From assembly GCF_021440085.1 (NCBI RefSeq), contig NZ_JAKCPW010000002.1:372001-436000 (forward strand): a DNA stretch of 64,000 nucleotides, in the 5' to 3' direction. This document shows, piece by piece, positions 48,101 through 56,124 of the stretch. Every line of letters starts with the position of its first letter. Positions within the stretch are counted from its first letter, which is position 1. Source of the DNA: Dyadobacter sp. CY261 (GTDB taxonomy: Bacteria > Bacteroidota > Bacteroidia > Cytophagales > Spirosomataceae). Made by a program: the position numbers and the translations under genes. The notes beneath the pieces are model-generated. The model had not been told where the DNA came from. It saw only the letters and a program-made list of their open reading frames with translations, and made no database searches.

Positions 48101-48910
48101 TTTAACTACGCAGGGCTGGGGAATGAAACCGAACGCCCCGTAGACGACCCCAATTTTTACCGCGTGCGCCAGAGCGCATTCTATGTATATCCCGCGATTA
48201 AAAAGCGGTTTGCCGGCCACAACGGTTTTGTAACGTTAGGTCCTGTATTCGAACTGAACGACATTCAGGCAACCGGTGCCAGGTTCATTACCAGCAGCGA
48301 AAATGGCCTCCCGGATGACATTTTCAGGACAAAATATTATAGCGGAGCGAAGTTTACCTTCAATTTCAGCAGCATTGACAATATCTTCTCTCCCCACACA
48401 GGAATCCGTTTCAATGCTGCTTTAAACTGGACCTCCGATTTGAAAAGCGACGATCAGTTCACCGGGTTACGCGCACAATTCGCCTATTATGCTTCTCTCG
48501 ACCAGAAAGAGAACCTCATCCTCGCAACACAGGTAGGAACAGGCTTGAACTTTGGTGAAGGGTACCAATTTTTCCAAAGGCCGCAAATCGGTGGAAAACT
48601 TGGATTGCGCGGCTACCGCACCGAACGCTTCTACGGAAAAAGCTCGTTCTGGCACGACACCGACCTGCGCCTGAAACTTGGCAGCAGTTACAATCCTATA
48701 CTACCGCTTACATTCGGTATTTTCGGCGGTTTCGATTACGGTCGCGTATGGCTCGAGGGCGAATCGTCGGATAAATGGCATTACAATTACGGCGGCGGGA
48801 TCTGGCTATCTCCGGTAAACGCTCTCACAATCGCCGCAGGAGCCTTTATCCCCAAAGAAAAGAATGAGGAGAAACCGAGGATCGCGGTGCAGTTGGGATT
48901 TTGGTTTTGA
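45119..48910 (+). CDS. Metallophosphoesterase fused to an outer-membrane beta-barrel
   Basis: The 1263-residue lipoprotein-like protein has a calcineurin-type phosphoesterase at about 40-330 with MYLIGDAGND, LFLGDNIYESG, TPGNHDWRG, AMHHPPYTYG and SGHEHALQF, so the metal site looks complete. A long middle region (about 420-900) contains RLLDFIIGDWDRHDDQWAWA. The C-terminus has the Omp85/BamA-like signature GGKLGLRGYRTERFYG and ends in a strand with final Phe. Such fusions suggest a phosphoesterase displayed at or secreted through the outer membrane. Confidence 0.85.
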   Translation: MTRYLLRLLTFGSVLAGAFSCASYKTHYSKQGAQWQSASPDSGLELTHTMYLIGDAGNDSPESRAPVLEYLKMKLATEPANSSALFLGDNIYESGMPPSEDSAARKLAEFRIDSQLETLENFKGRPIFTPGNHDWRGWGVKGLKRQEKYIQKSLNERRGKTNKDDYEDYFLPLNGCSGPEVVELNDNIVIIVADSQWWLTDWDRDEKINDGCEIRNREQFRFVWENVVRKYRSKNVVIAMHHPPYTYGPHGGRFTIKQHIFPLTELSPNLYIPLPVLGSLSALFRATIGSRQDVANKHYKDLRTAVLAGARKNGKFIFASGHEHALQFIENDGQEFIVSGSGSKNSPVSLGRGSLFSSSKLGFSTLSFYEGGETWAKFWEVTPDGKDAKVVFQHKVKGKQRVELPDSVVAFTEYNQHADSTTKFVTSTKVKPIGKFHKAMLGEHYRPLYLEQYRFPVLDLATYKGGVVATKQGGGNQTNSLRLRDKEGREYAMRGLTKDVSRFLPFPFNQMVAAKYLVEDNFLSTNPFAPLNMPALAGAVNVYHTNPKFYYVPAQPALGSFNNIFGGSMNLVEERADGKRWKDADYFGNPDKIVSTPDLVEALLESSKNKIDESWAIRTRLLDFIIGDWDRHDDQWAWASTKQKDGTVLYRPIPRDRDQAFSRYDGFLTNIARLTLPFLRQLQTYGPEIQSMKWTTWSARHFDRSFLNELSWEQWEEQVKFIQKNLTDEAINASFNDWPAKAREIASPKMIEGLKARRADLMKIARAHYEFVSQSVNVIGTEEEERFVVERVDDAHTRVTVYETGKGGKVKHQNYQRVFENAITDAINIYGNGDEDEFIVKGDVHKGIKLRLIGGLGKDVFADSARVSGGGKKTLVYDDLKNNTIIAGPDTKDKRTSLYRFNVYDRRSGDSNYDIALPLPILGANPDDGFFLGGAVNLTKYGFKKEPYASIQTIGGSFAAKTQGFKVNYTGDFINAFRKFDFYLDSYYRGPRYAFNYAGLGNETERPVDDPNFYRVRQSAFYVYPAIKKRFAGHNGFVTLGPVFELNDIQATGARFITSSENGLPDDIFRTKYYSGAKFTFNFSSIDNIFSPHTGIRFNAALNWTSDLKSDDQFTGLRAQFAYYASLDQKENLILATQVGTGLNFGEGYQFFQRPQIGGKLGLRGYRTERFYGKSSFWHDTDLRLKLGSSYNPILPLTFGIFGGFDYGRVWLEGESSDKWHYNYGGGIWLSPVNALTIAAGAFIPKEKNEEKPRIAVQLGFWF

Positions 48911-48918
48911 CGGGGGGG

Positions 48919-49044
48919 ACGGCAGCTGACCGCTGGCAGCTGACCGCCGACCGCCGATTGTGCATTGAGACGATAGACGATGGACCATAGACGATGTAAA
49001 CCATGGTCCATGGTCTATAGTCCATGGTCCATCGTCCATGGTCA
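48919..49044. repeat. Heptamer-array inverted repeat between convergent genes
   Basis: The left part (48919-48958) has GACCGCC-type units, then the inner left arm (48969-48996) is four heptamers in register: GACGATA, GACGATG, GACCATA, GACGATG. After only four bases the right arm (49001-49044) has CCATGGT, CCATGGT, CTATAGT, CCATGGT, CCATCGT, CCATGGT. The second outer arm is missing. The arms can pair in several registers. Confidence 0.85.
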
Positions 49045-49133
49045 TCACGCATACCGTCCCCATACCGCTATCTGCGATCAATCCTGCCGCTCAAAACTGT
49101 TCGTCGCATGGTTTCTATGAGCTTTATGTGTAC

Positions 49134-49676
49134 TTACTTCTTTTGGGGGTCTGGTGTGACGAGCGAATCGCGCATTGTCCTGGCCCGCTCTGCAAACTGC
49201 CTCACTATGGGCAGGCGGTCGGATGCCCATTGTTTTAATTCAATATCATTTCCATTAGTGGTTTCTATTTCCAGTGTTCTTATCACCCGCTGCTGTGCTA
49301 CCACCATCTGGTTGAGATATAATGTGTCGAGATTCTCATCGGTATACATCGAAAGGCTGTCGAGTTGTTGCTGGCGGTCATCCGAAAGTGTCGTGGGAAT
49401 CTGGACATGTCGGTCCGCTGCCAGTTTTTGTAGTTCTTGTCCTGCCTGCGTGTGGGATTTAGTCATTTCTTCTCCGTAGTCCTGAATCCCTTTTATGGTA
49501 GTGCCGGAGGTGGCTACTTGTCCTGCATTGACCTGAAAAAGGGCGTCACCGGTTGCTGCCAGGATGAACTGCTTGTCGATCTCGCTGATCAGGCTCAGAT
49601 CAGTTTCATTGTCGTCGTCACAACCCGCCCCAGCAAGTAGCAGGGCCGGCAGCATGAAGAATAGGTATCTGCGCAT
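49134..49676 (-). CDS. DUF4142 lipoprotein
   Basis: The 180-residue protein has a lipoprotein signal (FFMLPALLLAGAGC) and the DUF4142 four-helix pattern: DKQFILAATGDALFQVNAGQ, YGEEMTKSHTQAGQEL and YLNQMVVAQQRVIRTLE. DUF4142 proteins are periplasmic ferritin-like bundles of unclear function, often stress-related. It is monocistronic and divergent from the PAS protein gene. Confidence 0.85.
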   Translation of the reverse strand: MRRYLFFMLPALLLAGAGCDDDNETDLSLISEIDKQFILAATGDALFQVNAGQVATSGTTIKGIQDYGEEMTKSHTQAGQELQKLAADRHVQIPTTLSDDRQQQLDSLSMYTDENLDTLYLNQMVVAQQRVIRTLEIETTNGNDIELKQWASDRLPIVRQFAERARTMRDSLVTPDPQKK

Positions 49677-49859
49677 AGGTTTTCAGTTTGTTTTTCACGG
49701 GGCGGATAATTATTATGCCAGCACTTTCGGAATAGTAATATTAGTTCTACGAAATCGAAAAAATAGATTAGATTGCAGAAACCAACTCGTGGTCCCTCAA
49801 TGGACACTTGTATATTTATTGATCGTCAAAGCACGTATTCCCCGCCAGGGTTGAATTGA

Positions 49860-51266
49860 ATGAGTACAGAGAAGCAGGAACGATTTGGAAAGGGGAAGCC
49901 GCTGGCTTCGGAGGTAATGTACCACGATTTGTTCGACCTCAACCCGCAGCCGATGTGGGTGTACGACGTGGATAGTTACCGGGTACTGGATGTGAATGAA
50001 GCGGCTGTCCGGCATTATGGTTACAGCCGGGACGAATTTTTATCCATGACCATTCTGGATCTGAGGCCGCGAGAGGAGATACCCGTGATTCTGGAGGCAG
50101 TGGAGTTTGTGAGGAAGCATGATAAGCTGTATACTTCCGGATCTTACAAGCACCGGAAAAAGAGCGGAGAGATCATTGACGTGCTCATCCAGAGCAATAT
50201 TGTTTATATCGACGGCAAAAAGGCCGAACTGATCCTTTCAACAGATATTACTTCGTGGGTCGAATCGGAACGGGAGCGAAAAGCTTCAGAAGACAAATTC
50301 AAAGCCATTTTTGACAATACTACCGATGCCATCATATTATGTGACGATCATGGCTCCTGCCTAGACCTGAACGACGCTACCGTGCGTGTGCTTGGGTATG
50401 ATACGGAAGATATGAAAGGCATTTGCATTGACCACTTTATCCTGCTCCCCGAGGAAACACCTTTTGCCCTACTATGGAAGAACTTCCTCAATGGTGAAAT
50501 TCTCAACGGTTTGATAAATATAAGGCGGAAGGACGGCTCTCTGATAACAGGTAGCTTCAACGCGAAACCGAACATTTTACCGGGCTTGCATATGTGCATG
50601 ATCATTGACGTGACCGAGCGGCTTGAAAAGAAGCGCGAACTCATTGCCAGCGAGCGACGCTTCAAAGCATTGGTCCAGGAAGGAGCAGACCTCATTGCCA
50701 TACTCGACGAGCAAGGCAATTATAAATTTGTCAGTGAAAGCAGTGGCCCTATCCTGGGCATTCATCCGGAAGAATTTATTGGTAAAAACGCATTCGACTG
50801 GATCCATCCCGACGACCGGGAGGACGTGCTGGCATTATTTTTAAAAATCAGCGAGTATCGGCAAATTAAAACGGAGCCTTTCCGCTTTCAAGATGGTTCG
50901 GGCAGATACAGGTGGATTTTGACAACGGCCACCAACATGACCGACGATCCGGCGGTAGGCGGGGTAGTTGCCAATTCGAGGGATATTACCGAGGCGGTGG
51001 AAAAGGCACATGACCTGCTGGTCAGTAACGAGCGTTACCGGCTACAAAATGAACGGTTGAGAAGAATTGCCTGGACGCAGTCGCACCTGGTACGCGCACC
51101 ATTAACGCGCCTGATGGGCCTCGTGGAGCTGCTGCAAACCGGCGATTGCGAGGGAATGATTGTCGAAACAGCCTTAGGGCTGATAAGATCGTCGGCCAAT
51201 GAATTGGACGAGGTAGTTCGGGAAATTGTACGTATAGCAGATAAAGTTCAGAATGATGACGAATGA
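49860..51266 (+). CDS. PAS-repeat sensor with a DHp segment but no ATPase domain
   Basis: The 468-residue soluble protein has three PAS domains at about 20-125, 140-255 and 270-385 (FDLNPQPMWVYDVDSYRVLD, IFDNTTDAIILCDDHGS, GADLIAILDEQGNYKFV). The end resembles a histidine-kinase dimerisation helix pair with SHLVRAPLTRLMGLVELLQ at about 410-430 and then stops; there is no HATPase_c domain. The stop overlaps the next gene (a CheY-like protein) by 14 bases. The pair is probably a truncated or unusual phosphorelay module. Confidence 0.82.
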   Translation: MSTEKQERFGKGKPLASEVMYHDLFDLNPQPMWVYDVDSYRVLDVNEAAVRHYGYSRDEFLSMTILDLRPREEIPVILEAVEFVRKHDKLYTSGSYKHRKKSGEIIDVLIQSNIVYIDGKKAELILSTDITSWVESERERKASEDKFKAIFDNTTDAIILCDDHGSCLDLNDATVRVLGYDTEDMKGICIDHFILLPEETPFALLWKNFLNGEILNGLINIRRKDGSLITGSFNAKPNILPGLHMCMIIDVTERLEKKRELIASERRFKALVQEGADLIAILDEQGNYKFVSESSGPILGIHPEEFIGKNAFDWIHPDDREDVLALFLKISEYRQIKTEPFRFQDGSGRYRWILTTATNMTDDPAVGGVVANSRDITEAVEKAHDLLVSNERYRLQNERLRRIAWTQSHLVRAPLTRLMGLVELLQTGDCEGMIVETALGLIRSSANELDEVVREIVRIADKVQNDDE

Positions 51267-51675
51267 CGGGCTGAAAATTCTTCTGGTTGACGACGACAAG
51301 GTTATGTTGTTTCTCCATCAAACCTTTCTCAAAAGAAGCGGGGTGTCCTTTGATACAGTGCTTTGTTACAATGGAAAAGAGGCTCTGGATTACCTCGATA
51401 AAAACCAGACGGTTGCATCAACTTTCCTGGTCCTCCTTGATATTAATATGCCAATTATGAATGGTTGGGAATTTCTGAGCGCCATTCGTGACAAACCCTA
51501 CCTGCCGCAAGTGCTGATCGTGATGGTCAGCTCGGCCACCGAGGAAACTGAGAAGGCTCGCGCATTTTCATTCGAAAAGGTGATCGATTACCAGCAAAAG
51601 CCCCTAACCGTTGAAACCTGCCGCCGTATTATCGGCTCTGAGAAATTGCGCGGGTTCTTTGACGATGTCATATAG
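51253..51675 (+). CDS. CheY-like response regulator receiver protein
   Basis: The 140-residue protein is a single receiver domain with the acidic pair in LLVDDDKVML, the phosphoacceptor Asp in LLDINMPIMNGWEF, the Ser in VMVSSATEE and the Lys in YQQKPLT. It has no output domain and overlaps the 3' end of the PAS protein gene. It should act by phosphotransfer or by protein contact. Start codons at 51253 and 51256 are adjacent and cannot be told apart. Confidence 0.9.
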   Translation: MMTNDGLKILLVDDDKVMLFLHQTFLKRSGVSFDTVLCYNGKEALDYLDKNQTVASTFLVLLDINMPIMNGWEFLSAIRDKPYLPQVLIVMVSSATEETEKARAFSFEKVIDYQQKPLTVETCRRIIGSEKLRGFFDDVI

Positions 51676-51789
51676 GATGTTTTTCTTGCTTCCTCACAAT
51701 AATAAAAGATAGGTTCTTGTCACCAAAACGTGCCCTATTTGCTATTTTTAAACATAATTTCGGACCAATAACGATAAAGAGGCCTCTAT

Positions 51790-53535
51790 TTGAAAGACAT
51801 TCAATACTCCGAATCTTTTGAGCGGCTTTGGCAGGAGGAGTCGGAAATAAGGACCCGGATGCAAAACAAGCTGTTCTGTATCACCTTCCTGATTTGCAAC
51901 CCCATGTCGGCGATCGCCTTTTTACTTTCCGGGGATCCCTTTTTCTATACTTTAATAACTGCGCATCTGCTGTCGGGAGTCATTATCCTGGGGTATATGT
52001 TCCTGCATTACAAGAAAGTCATATCGGGGCAGCAAATGAGCTATTACGCATTCGTTACGCTAATCTTATTTTATGCCTTTCTGCTTTCGAGACCGCACCT
52101 TTCCTACGTACAATCGTGCCTGAACCTGACGCTCGCGGTCATATTTGCCGGTCTGGTGCTGCGCTGGCCATTGCGGTATTCGTTGGTGATATCTGCACTC
52201 GGCCTGACATTATATCCGGTCTCGATTCATTTTTTCAGCAATACGGCCTTGTTGAAGTTTTTTGAGCAAGGAGGATTGTTCGTGATGATCGCACATTGCG
52301 TTTTTCCGTTTGTCACCCAACTGAACTACAATAAGGACAAGCGGGAATTCTATTTCCGCTATACACTACAACAACAGAACGACGCCCTTGAACAGCAGAA
52401 AACCATAGCTGAGGAAGCCACAAGGGCGAAAACTGATTTCCTGTCGATGATGAGCCATGAAATCCGCACACCATTAAATGGCATTGTAGGGATGGTGTAT
52501 TTGATGATGCAGGAAGAAGAAAGTGACGAAAAGTCCAGTGACCTACTCAAAACCATGAAATTTTCTGCCGATCACCTGATGGCTGTCGTCAACGATGTGT
52601 TGGACTTCAACAAAATCAATTCCAACCATGTTGTGCTCGATCCGCAGCCGTTTAATCCATTCGATTTTTTTGATATTCTTAAAAAGACCTTCGATCCAAA
52701 AGCCAATGAAAAAGGGATTTCATTGGTCTTCTCTATCGATTCCCGGTTGCCTCCACAACTCGTCGCGGATCGCGTGCGTTTGAGCCAGGTGATCACGAAC
52801 CTGGTCCACAATGCGATCAAATTTACTGAAAAAGGCTCGGTGACGCTGGACGTAACAGAAGTTGCCCGTACCCATGAAACCGTCACACTGGATTTTAAGA
52901 TTATCGATACCGGTATCGGCATCCCGAAATCCGAGCAGGCAGGTATTTTTGAAATATTTACGCAGGTAAGAACGAAAACACATTCGGACAATGCCAGCGG
53001 CACCGGACTTGGGCTGGCGATTTCAAAAGAATTGATACGTTTGTTCAACAGCGAGATTCATCTTGAAAGTGACGAAGGTGAAGGCTCCAAATTCTTTTTC
53101 CGGTTATCGCTACCGTTTTCGGAAGTCGCCGCGGAGAAGAAACGGATAGTACGGGACGCAGTCGCAACGGTCAATCCGGCGGTCAGGGTGCTTGTGGCCG
53201 ATGATAACAAAACAAACCTGATACTTGCCACCCAGCTCCTGAAACGCAAGAATATCTTTTACGATACCGCCGCAAATGGTCAGGAGGCATTGGACCTCTT
53301 CATCCGGAACCGGCACGATCTGGTGCTGATGGATTTGCGGATGCCCGTCATGGACGGCTTCGAAAGCACGGCGCTGATCCGGGAGCTGGATCCCGCCGTT
53401 CCGATTATCGCGCTTACTGCCTCCGCTTTCGAAAATGAAAAGGAGCGGGCCATGGCAAGTGGTTTTTCGGGGTACTTAATCAAACCTTTTATGCCGCAGG
53501 ACTTTTACGAGTACATCTTTCCTTTTCTGGGCTGA
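51790..53535 (+). CDS. Membrane hybrid histidine kinase with receiver domain
   Basis: The 581-residue protein starts with a TTG at 51790, preceded 8 bases upstream by AAGAGG; the next in-frame ATG would be near residue 24. Six hydrophobic segments lie in the first 190 residues (7TM-like sensor). Then come a DHp domain with SMMSHEIRTPLNGIVGMVY (phospho-His), an HATPase_c domain with the N box (TNLVHNAIKFTEKGS) and G boxes (DTGIGIP, SGTGLGLAIS), and a receiver domain with DLRMPVMDGFES (phospho-Asp). Confidence 0.93.
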   Translation: MKDIQYSESFERLWQEESEIRTRMQNKLFCITFLICNPMSAIAFLLSGDPFFYTLITAHLLSGVIILGYMFLHYKKVISGQQMSYYAFVTLILFYAFLLSRPHLSYVQSCLNLTLAVIFAGLVLRWPLRYSLVISALGLTLYPVSIHFFSNTALLKFFEQGGLFVMIAHCVFPFVTQLNYNKDKREFYFRYTLQQQNDALEQQKTIAEEATRAKTDFLSMMSHEIRTPLNGIVGMVYLMMQEEESDEKSSDLLKTMKFSADHLMAVVNDVLDFNKINSNHVVLDPQPFNPFDFFDILKKTFDPKANEKGISLVFSIDSRLPPQLVADRVRLSQVITNLVHNAIKFTEKGSVTLDVTEVARTHETVTLDFKIIDTGIGIPKSEQAGIFEIFTQVRTKTHSDNASGTGLGLAISKELIRLFNSEIHLESDEGEGSKFFFRLSLPFSEVAAEKKRIVRDAVATVNPAVRVLVADDNKTNLILATQLLKRKNIFYDTAANGQEALDLFIRNRHDLVLMDLRMPVMDGFESTALIRELDPAVPIIALTASAFENEKERAMASGFSGYLIKPFMPQDFYEYIFPFLG

Positions 53536-53539
53536 TGGC

Positions 53540-53558
53540 TGACGGCGGTCGGCCGTCA
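53540..53558. repeat. Single outer-type repeat unit: TGACGGC hairpin
   Basis: TGACGGC-ggtcg-GCCGTCA, just after the hybrid kinase stop, matches the outer-arm heptamer class seen at 12 kb and 55 kb. It is a minimal copy and may act as a terminator between the two genes. Confidence 0.6.
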
Positions 53559-53611
53559 AGCCACCACTCACCCATTTTGTGTATCTTGTGGTTTTACAAA
53601 TACCTAAACCC

Positions 53612-54895
53612 ATGAAACGCAGAAAAGTCATTCAGAGCCTTTCCACATTACCATTATTCGGTGCTTTGCCGCTTGCAGAGGCCGGTGCAAAGAGTGTTTC
53701 AAAGAAGAGAAAACGCGACGTTATTGCCGAATTGGGCATACGCTCATTTATCAATGCTGCTGGTACGCTTACCTACATGTCGGGCTGTATTATGCACGAC
53801 GAGGTGGTCGAGACCATTGACAATACCTCGAAGCATTTCTGCATGATCGATGAAGTGCAGGACAAGGTGGGGGAAAAGATCGCGAAGCTCGTGCATTCGG
53901 AAGCAGCGATGGTGACCTGCGGTGCATTTTCGGCCATGACACTCGGCCTGGCAGGTGTGCTGACCGGACTTGATGTGCGGAAAGCAGAACAGTTGCCCCA
54001 CCTTACCGGGACAGACATGAAGTCGGAAGTGATCTGTCAGAAATGCCATAATGAACGCTATAATCATGCATTTCTGAATACTGGTTGTACTGTGGTGGAG
54101 GTAGAAACGATTGAAGACGTGGAAAAGGCGATCAGTGAAAAAACGGCTCTGCTTCATTTTCTCAACATTACGGCGCATGCAGGGCAGATCAAGTATGAGG
54201 AGTGGGTAGCATTAGGTAAAAAACATCATATCCCGACGTCGATCGACATTGCAGCAGATGTACCGCCTGTTTCGAACCTCTGGAAATTCAATGAGATGGG
54301 TTTCGATATGGTATTTATATCAGGGGGAAAGGCGATGCGTGGCCCGCAAAGTGCGGGAATCCTGATGGGGCGGAAGGACATTGTCGCCGCGGCACGCTTG
54401 AATGCGCCTCCGCGCGGGTTTACGGTAGCTCGCGGGCATAAGGTCAACAAGGAAGAAATCCTGGGGATGTATGTGGCGCTCGAAAAGTTCATATCGGGGG
54501 ACCATGATCGCGAATGGACGGAATGGGAAGCACAAATTGCCCGCATTGAAGGGGCAGTGAAAGGTTTGCCCGGCATTACTACCAGCGTGACTGTTCCCGA
54601 ACTGGGTAATATCACGCCGACATTGACGATCAGTTGGGACGACAGCATTGTTAAGGTAACCGGTCGTGAATTGCGTGATAAGCTGCGGTTTGGGAATCCG
54701 TCGATCGAGGCGGGATTTTCCGGCTTGCCGCTGTACTATTATCAGGCCGGTTCCGACTCCATCGATCCAGCAATTGAGGGAACGCTTAACGGAGCCAGTC
54801 TTATCCGTGTCACAGCATGGATGTTACAACCGGGCGAGGACAAAATCGTAGCACGCCGGATACGCGAGGAAATTCTTGGAGCCACTGCTGGTTGA
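53612..54895 (+). CDS. SelA-like PLP-dependent enzyme, exported
   Basis: The 427-residue protein belongs to the fold-type I PLP enzymes related to SelA and D-glucosaminate-6-phosphate ammonia-lyase. Marks are AELGIRSFINAAGTLTYMSG, MVTCGAFSAMTLGLAGVL and the PLP lysine in VFISGGKAMRGPQSAGIL. It begins with MKRRKVIQSLSTLPLFGALP, a signal-like sequence with a twin-Arg-like start, so it may be exported folded. The start at 53612 was chosen over the frame extension at 53579. The substrate is unknown. Confidence 0.8.
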   Translation: MKRRKVIQSLSTLPLFGALPLAEAGAKSVSKKRKRDVIAELGIRSFINAAGTLTYMSGCIMHDEVVETIDNTSKHFCMIDEVQDKVGEKIAKLVHSEAAMVTCGAFSAMTLGLAGVLTGLDVRKAEQLPHLTGTDMKSEVICQKCHNERYNHAFLNTGCTVVEVETIEDVEKAISEKTALLHFLNITAHAGQIKYEEWVALGKKHHIPTSIDIAADVPPVSNLWKFNEMGFDMVFISGGKAMRGPQSAGILMGRKDIVAAARLNAPPRGFTVARGHKVNKEEILGMYVALEKFISGDHDREWTEWEAQIARIEGAVKGLPGITTSVTVPELGNITPTLTISWDDSIVKVTGRELRDKLRFGNPSIEAGFSGLPLYYYQAGSDSIDPAIEGTLNGASLIRVTAWMLQPGEDKIVARRIREEILGATAG

Positions 54896-54902
54896 TGCTT
54901 TC

Positions 54903-55113
54903 ACCGCTGGCCGTCAACGATAGACCATAGACGATGGACCATAGACCATAGACCATAGTTTTTTTGATAAATAGAGCATATTTGACAGCTATTGATGGCA
55001 TTCGATGGTCTATGATTATGTAAACGATCGTCCATCGTCTATGGTCCATGGTCTATGGTCCATGGTCTATTGTCTATGGTCTATTGTCCATCGTCTCAAC
55101 CGGCGGTCAGCCG
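54903..55113. repeat. Nested heptamer-array inverted repeat between convergent genes
   Basis: The outer left remnant (54903-54917) and outer right arm (55098-55113, CGGCGGTC/AGCCGTC) flank an inner left arm (54918-54958: GATAGAC, CATAGAC, GATGGAC, CATAGAC, CATAGAC) and a longer inner right arm (55023-55096: about ten heptamers such as CCATCGT, CTATGGT, CCATGGT, CTATTGT). The loop of about 60 bases is AT-rich. The right arm has about twice as many units as the left. Confidence 0.88.
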
Positions 55114-55752
55114 TCAAAACGCCCTCCGCAACGTCATAACCCGCTGATATAATTCAATTACCGTCGCTACGCCCAACTTTTCAAATATCCGTGCCTTGTA
55201 GGTGCTAACCGAGCTGCCTGAGATATTCAGGGATGTGGCGATTTCCTTGGTCCATTTGCCTTCGAGAAGCAAGTCCATTACTTCCAGCTCGCGTTGTGAA
55301 AGTGCGGCAAGTGGATTGGTTCGTGGTTTTTCCTGGCTCTTGTGGGTTTGAAGGAAAAGTTGTTGTACTTGCTTGCTGATGTAACGGCCGTCTTCAAAAA
55401 CAGCCAGAATGGCCGCACGGATTTCGGGCGTGGAAGAATTTTTGGAAATAAAGCCATCGGCCCCGATCCGCAGATAATGGGCGGCGTAGATTTCTTCATC
55501 GACACCGGAAAATATCAAAATCAGAACATCGGGCTGATATCTTCTGATCTTTTCAATCATTTGAAACCCCTCGCCGTCAGGCAGATTGATGTCAAGCAGT
55601 ACCAGATCAAGATGCTGCGAGGCAACGATGCGGACGGCATCGGAAAAGTTTTCGGCTTCCCAAGAGGTAACTGCCGGTAGCGCATCGCGGATAATGACGA
55701 TGGTCGCCAACCTGACCACCGGATGGTCGTCAATGAGTAGTATGTGTTTCAT
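55114..55752 (-). CDS. NarL/LuxR-type response regulator
   Basis: The 212-residue protein has a receiver domain (HILLIDDHPVVRLATIVII, phospho-Asp in VLLDINLPDGEGFQM, Lys in GFISKNSS) and a C-terminal LuxR HTH (LSQRELEVMDLLLEGKWTKE, ISGSSVSTYKARIFEKLG). It is a typical partner for a hybrid kinase, though its own kinase is not next to it. Confidence 0.93.
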   Translation of the reverse strand: MKHILLIDDHPVVRLATIVIIRDALPAVTSWEAENFSDAVRIVASQHLDLVLLDINLPDGEGFQMIEKIRRYQPDVLILIFSGVDEEIYAAHYLRIGADGFISKNSSTPEIRAAILAVFEDGRYISKQVQQLFLQTHKSQEKPRTNPLAALSQRELEVMDLLLEGKWTKEIATSLNISGSSVSTYKARIFEKLGVATVIELYQRVMTLRRAF

Positions 55753-56124
55753 TCACCAATTGGGTCAGGATGTGCTTGCAGTGCGGAAAACCTTTCTCCG
55801 GCTGGCAAATCTAAGTAACCGGTTCTTCCGGATTTGTAGCGCTGCACGGAATGAAGTATAGAAAGATTTCTGTGTTAATTTAAGATTATCTACACCAAAA
55901 TGCTGTTAATCAATTAGTTGTGTTAAAAATACAAAACTAGTTTCTATATAATCTCGAAGTATATTGAAGTTGAACGTTCGCCCTTGCCATTAACCAGCTT
56001 AGAACTGATTGCGAAGCGACACTTTTTGGAAGAGGTCGACAGAATCGATCACTTGGGCGACAATCGCTTACCATTATACGACAACCACTTTCACGGTCGG
56101 AGGGATAGACTTACATTTATCTTC
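55753..56124. other. Divergent promoter region between LuxR- and AraC-type genes
   Basis: About 370 bases, AT-rich towards the middle. A longer reading frame from a TTG at 55984 exists, but its first 47 residues show no family match. No exact promoter boxes with correct spacing were found. Confidence 0.4.

Noticed and set aside
54903..55113. The repeat arrays as CRISPR
   Set aside because: Units are 7-8 bases with no spacers, arms face each other, and no cas genes are present.
55984..56124. TTG start giving 47 extra residues on the AraC-type protein
   Set aside because: The extra residues match no AraC domain and the ATG at 56125 gives a normal length.
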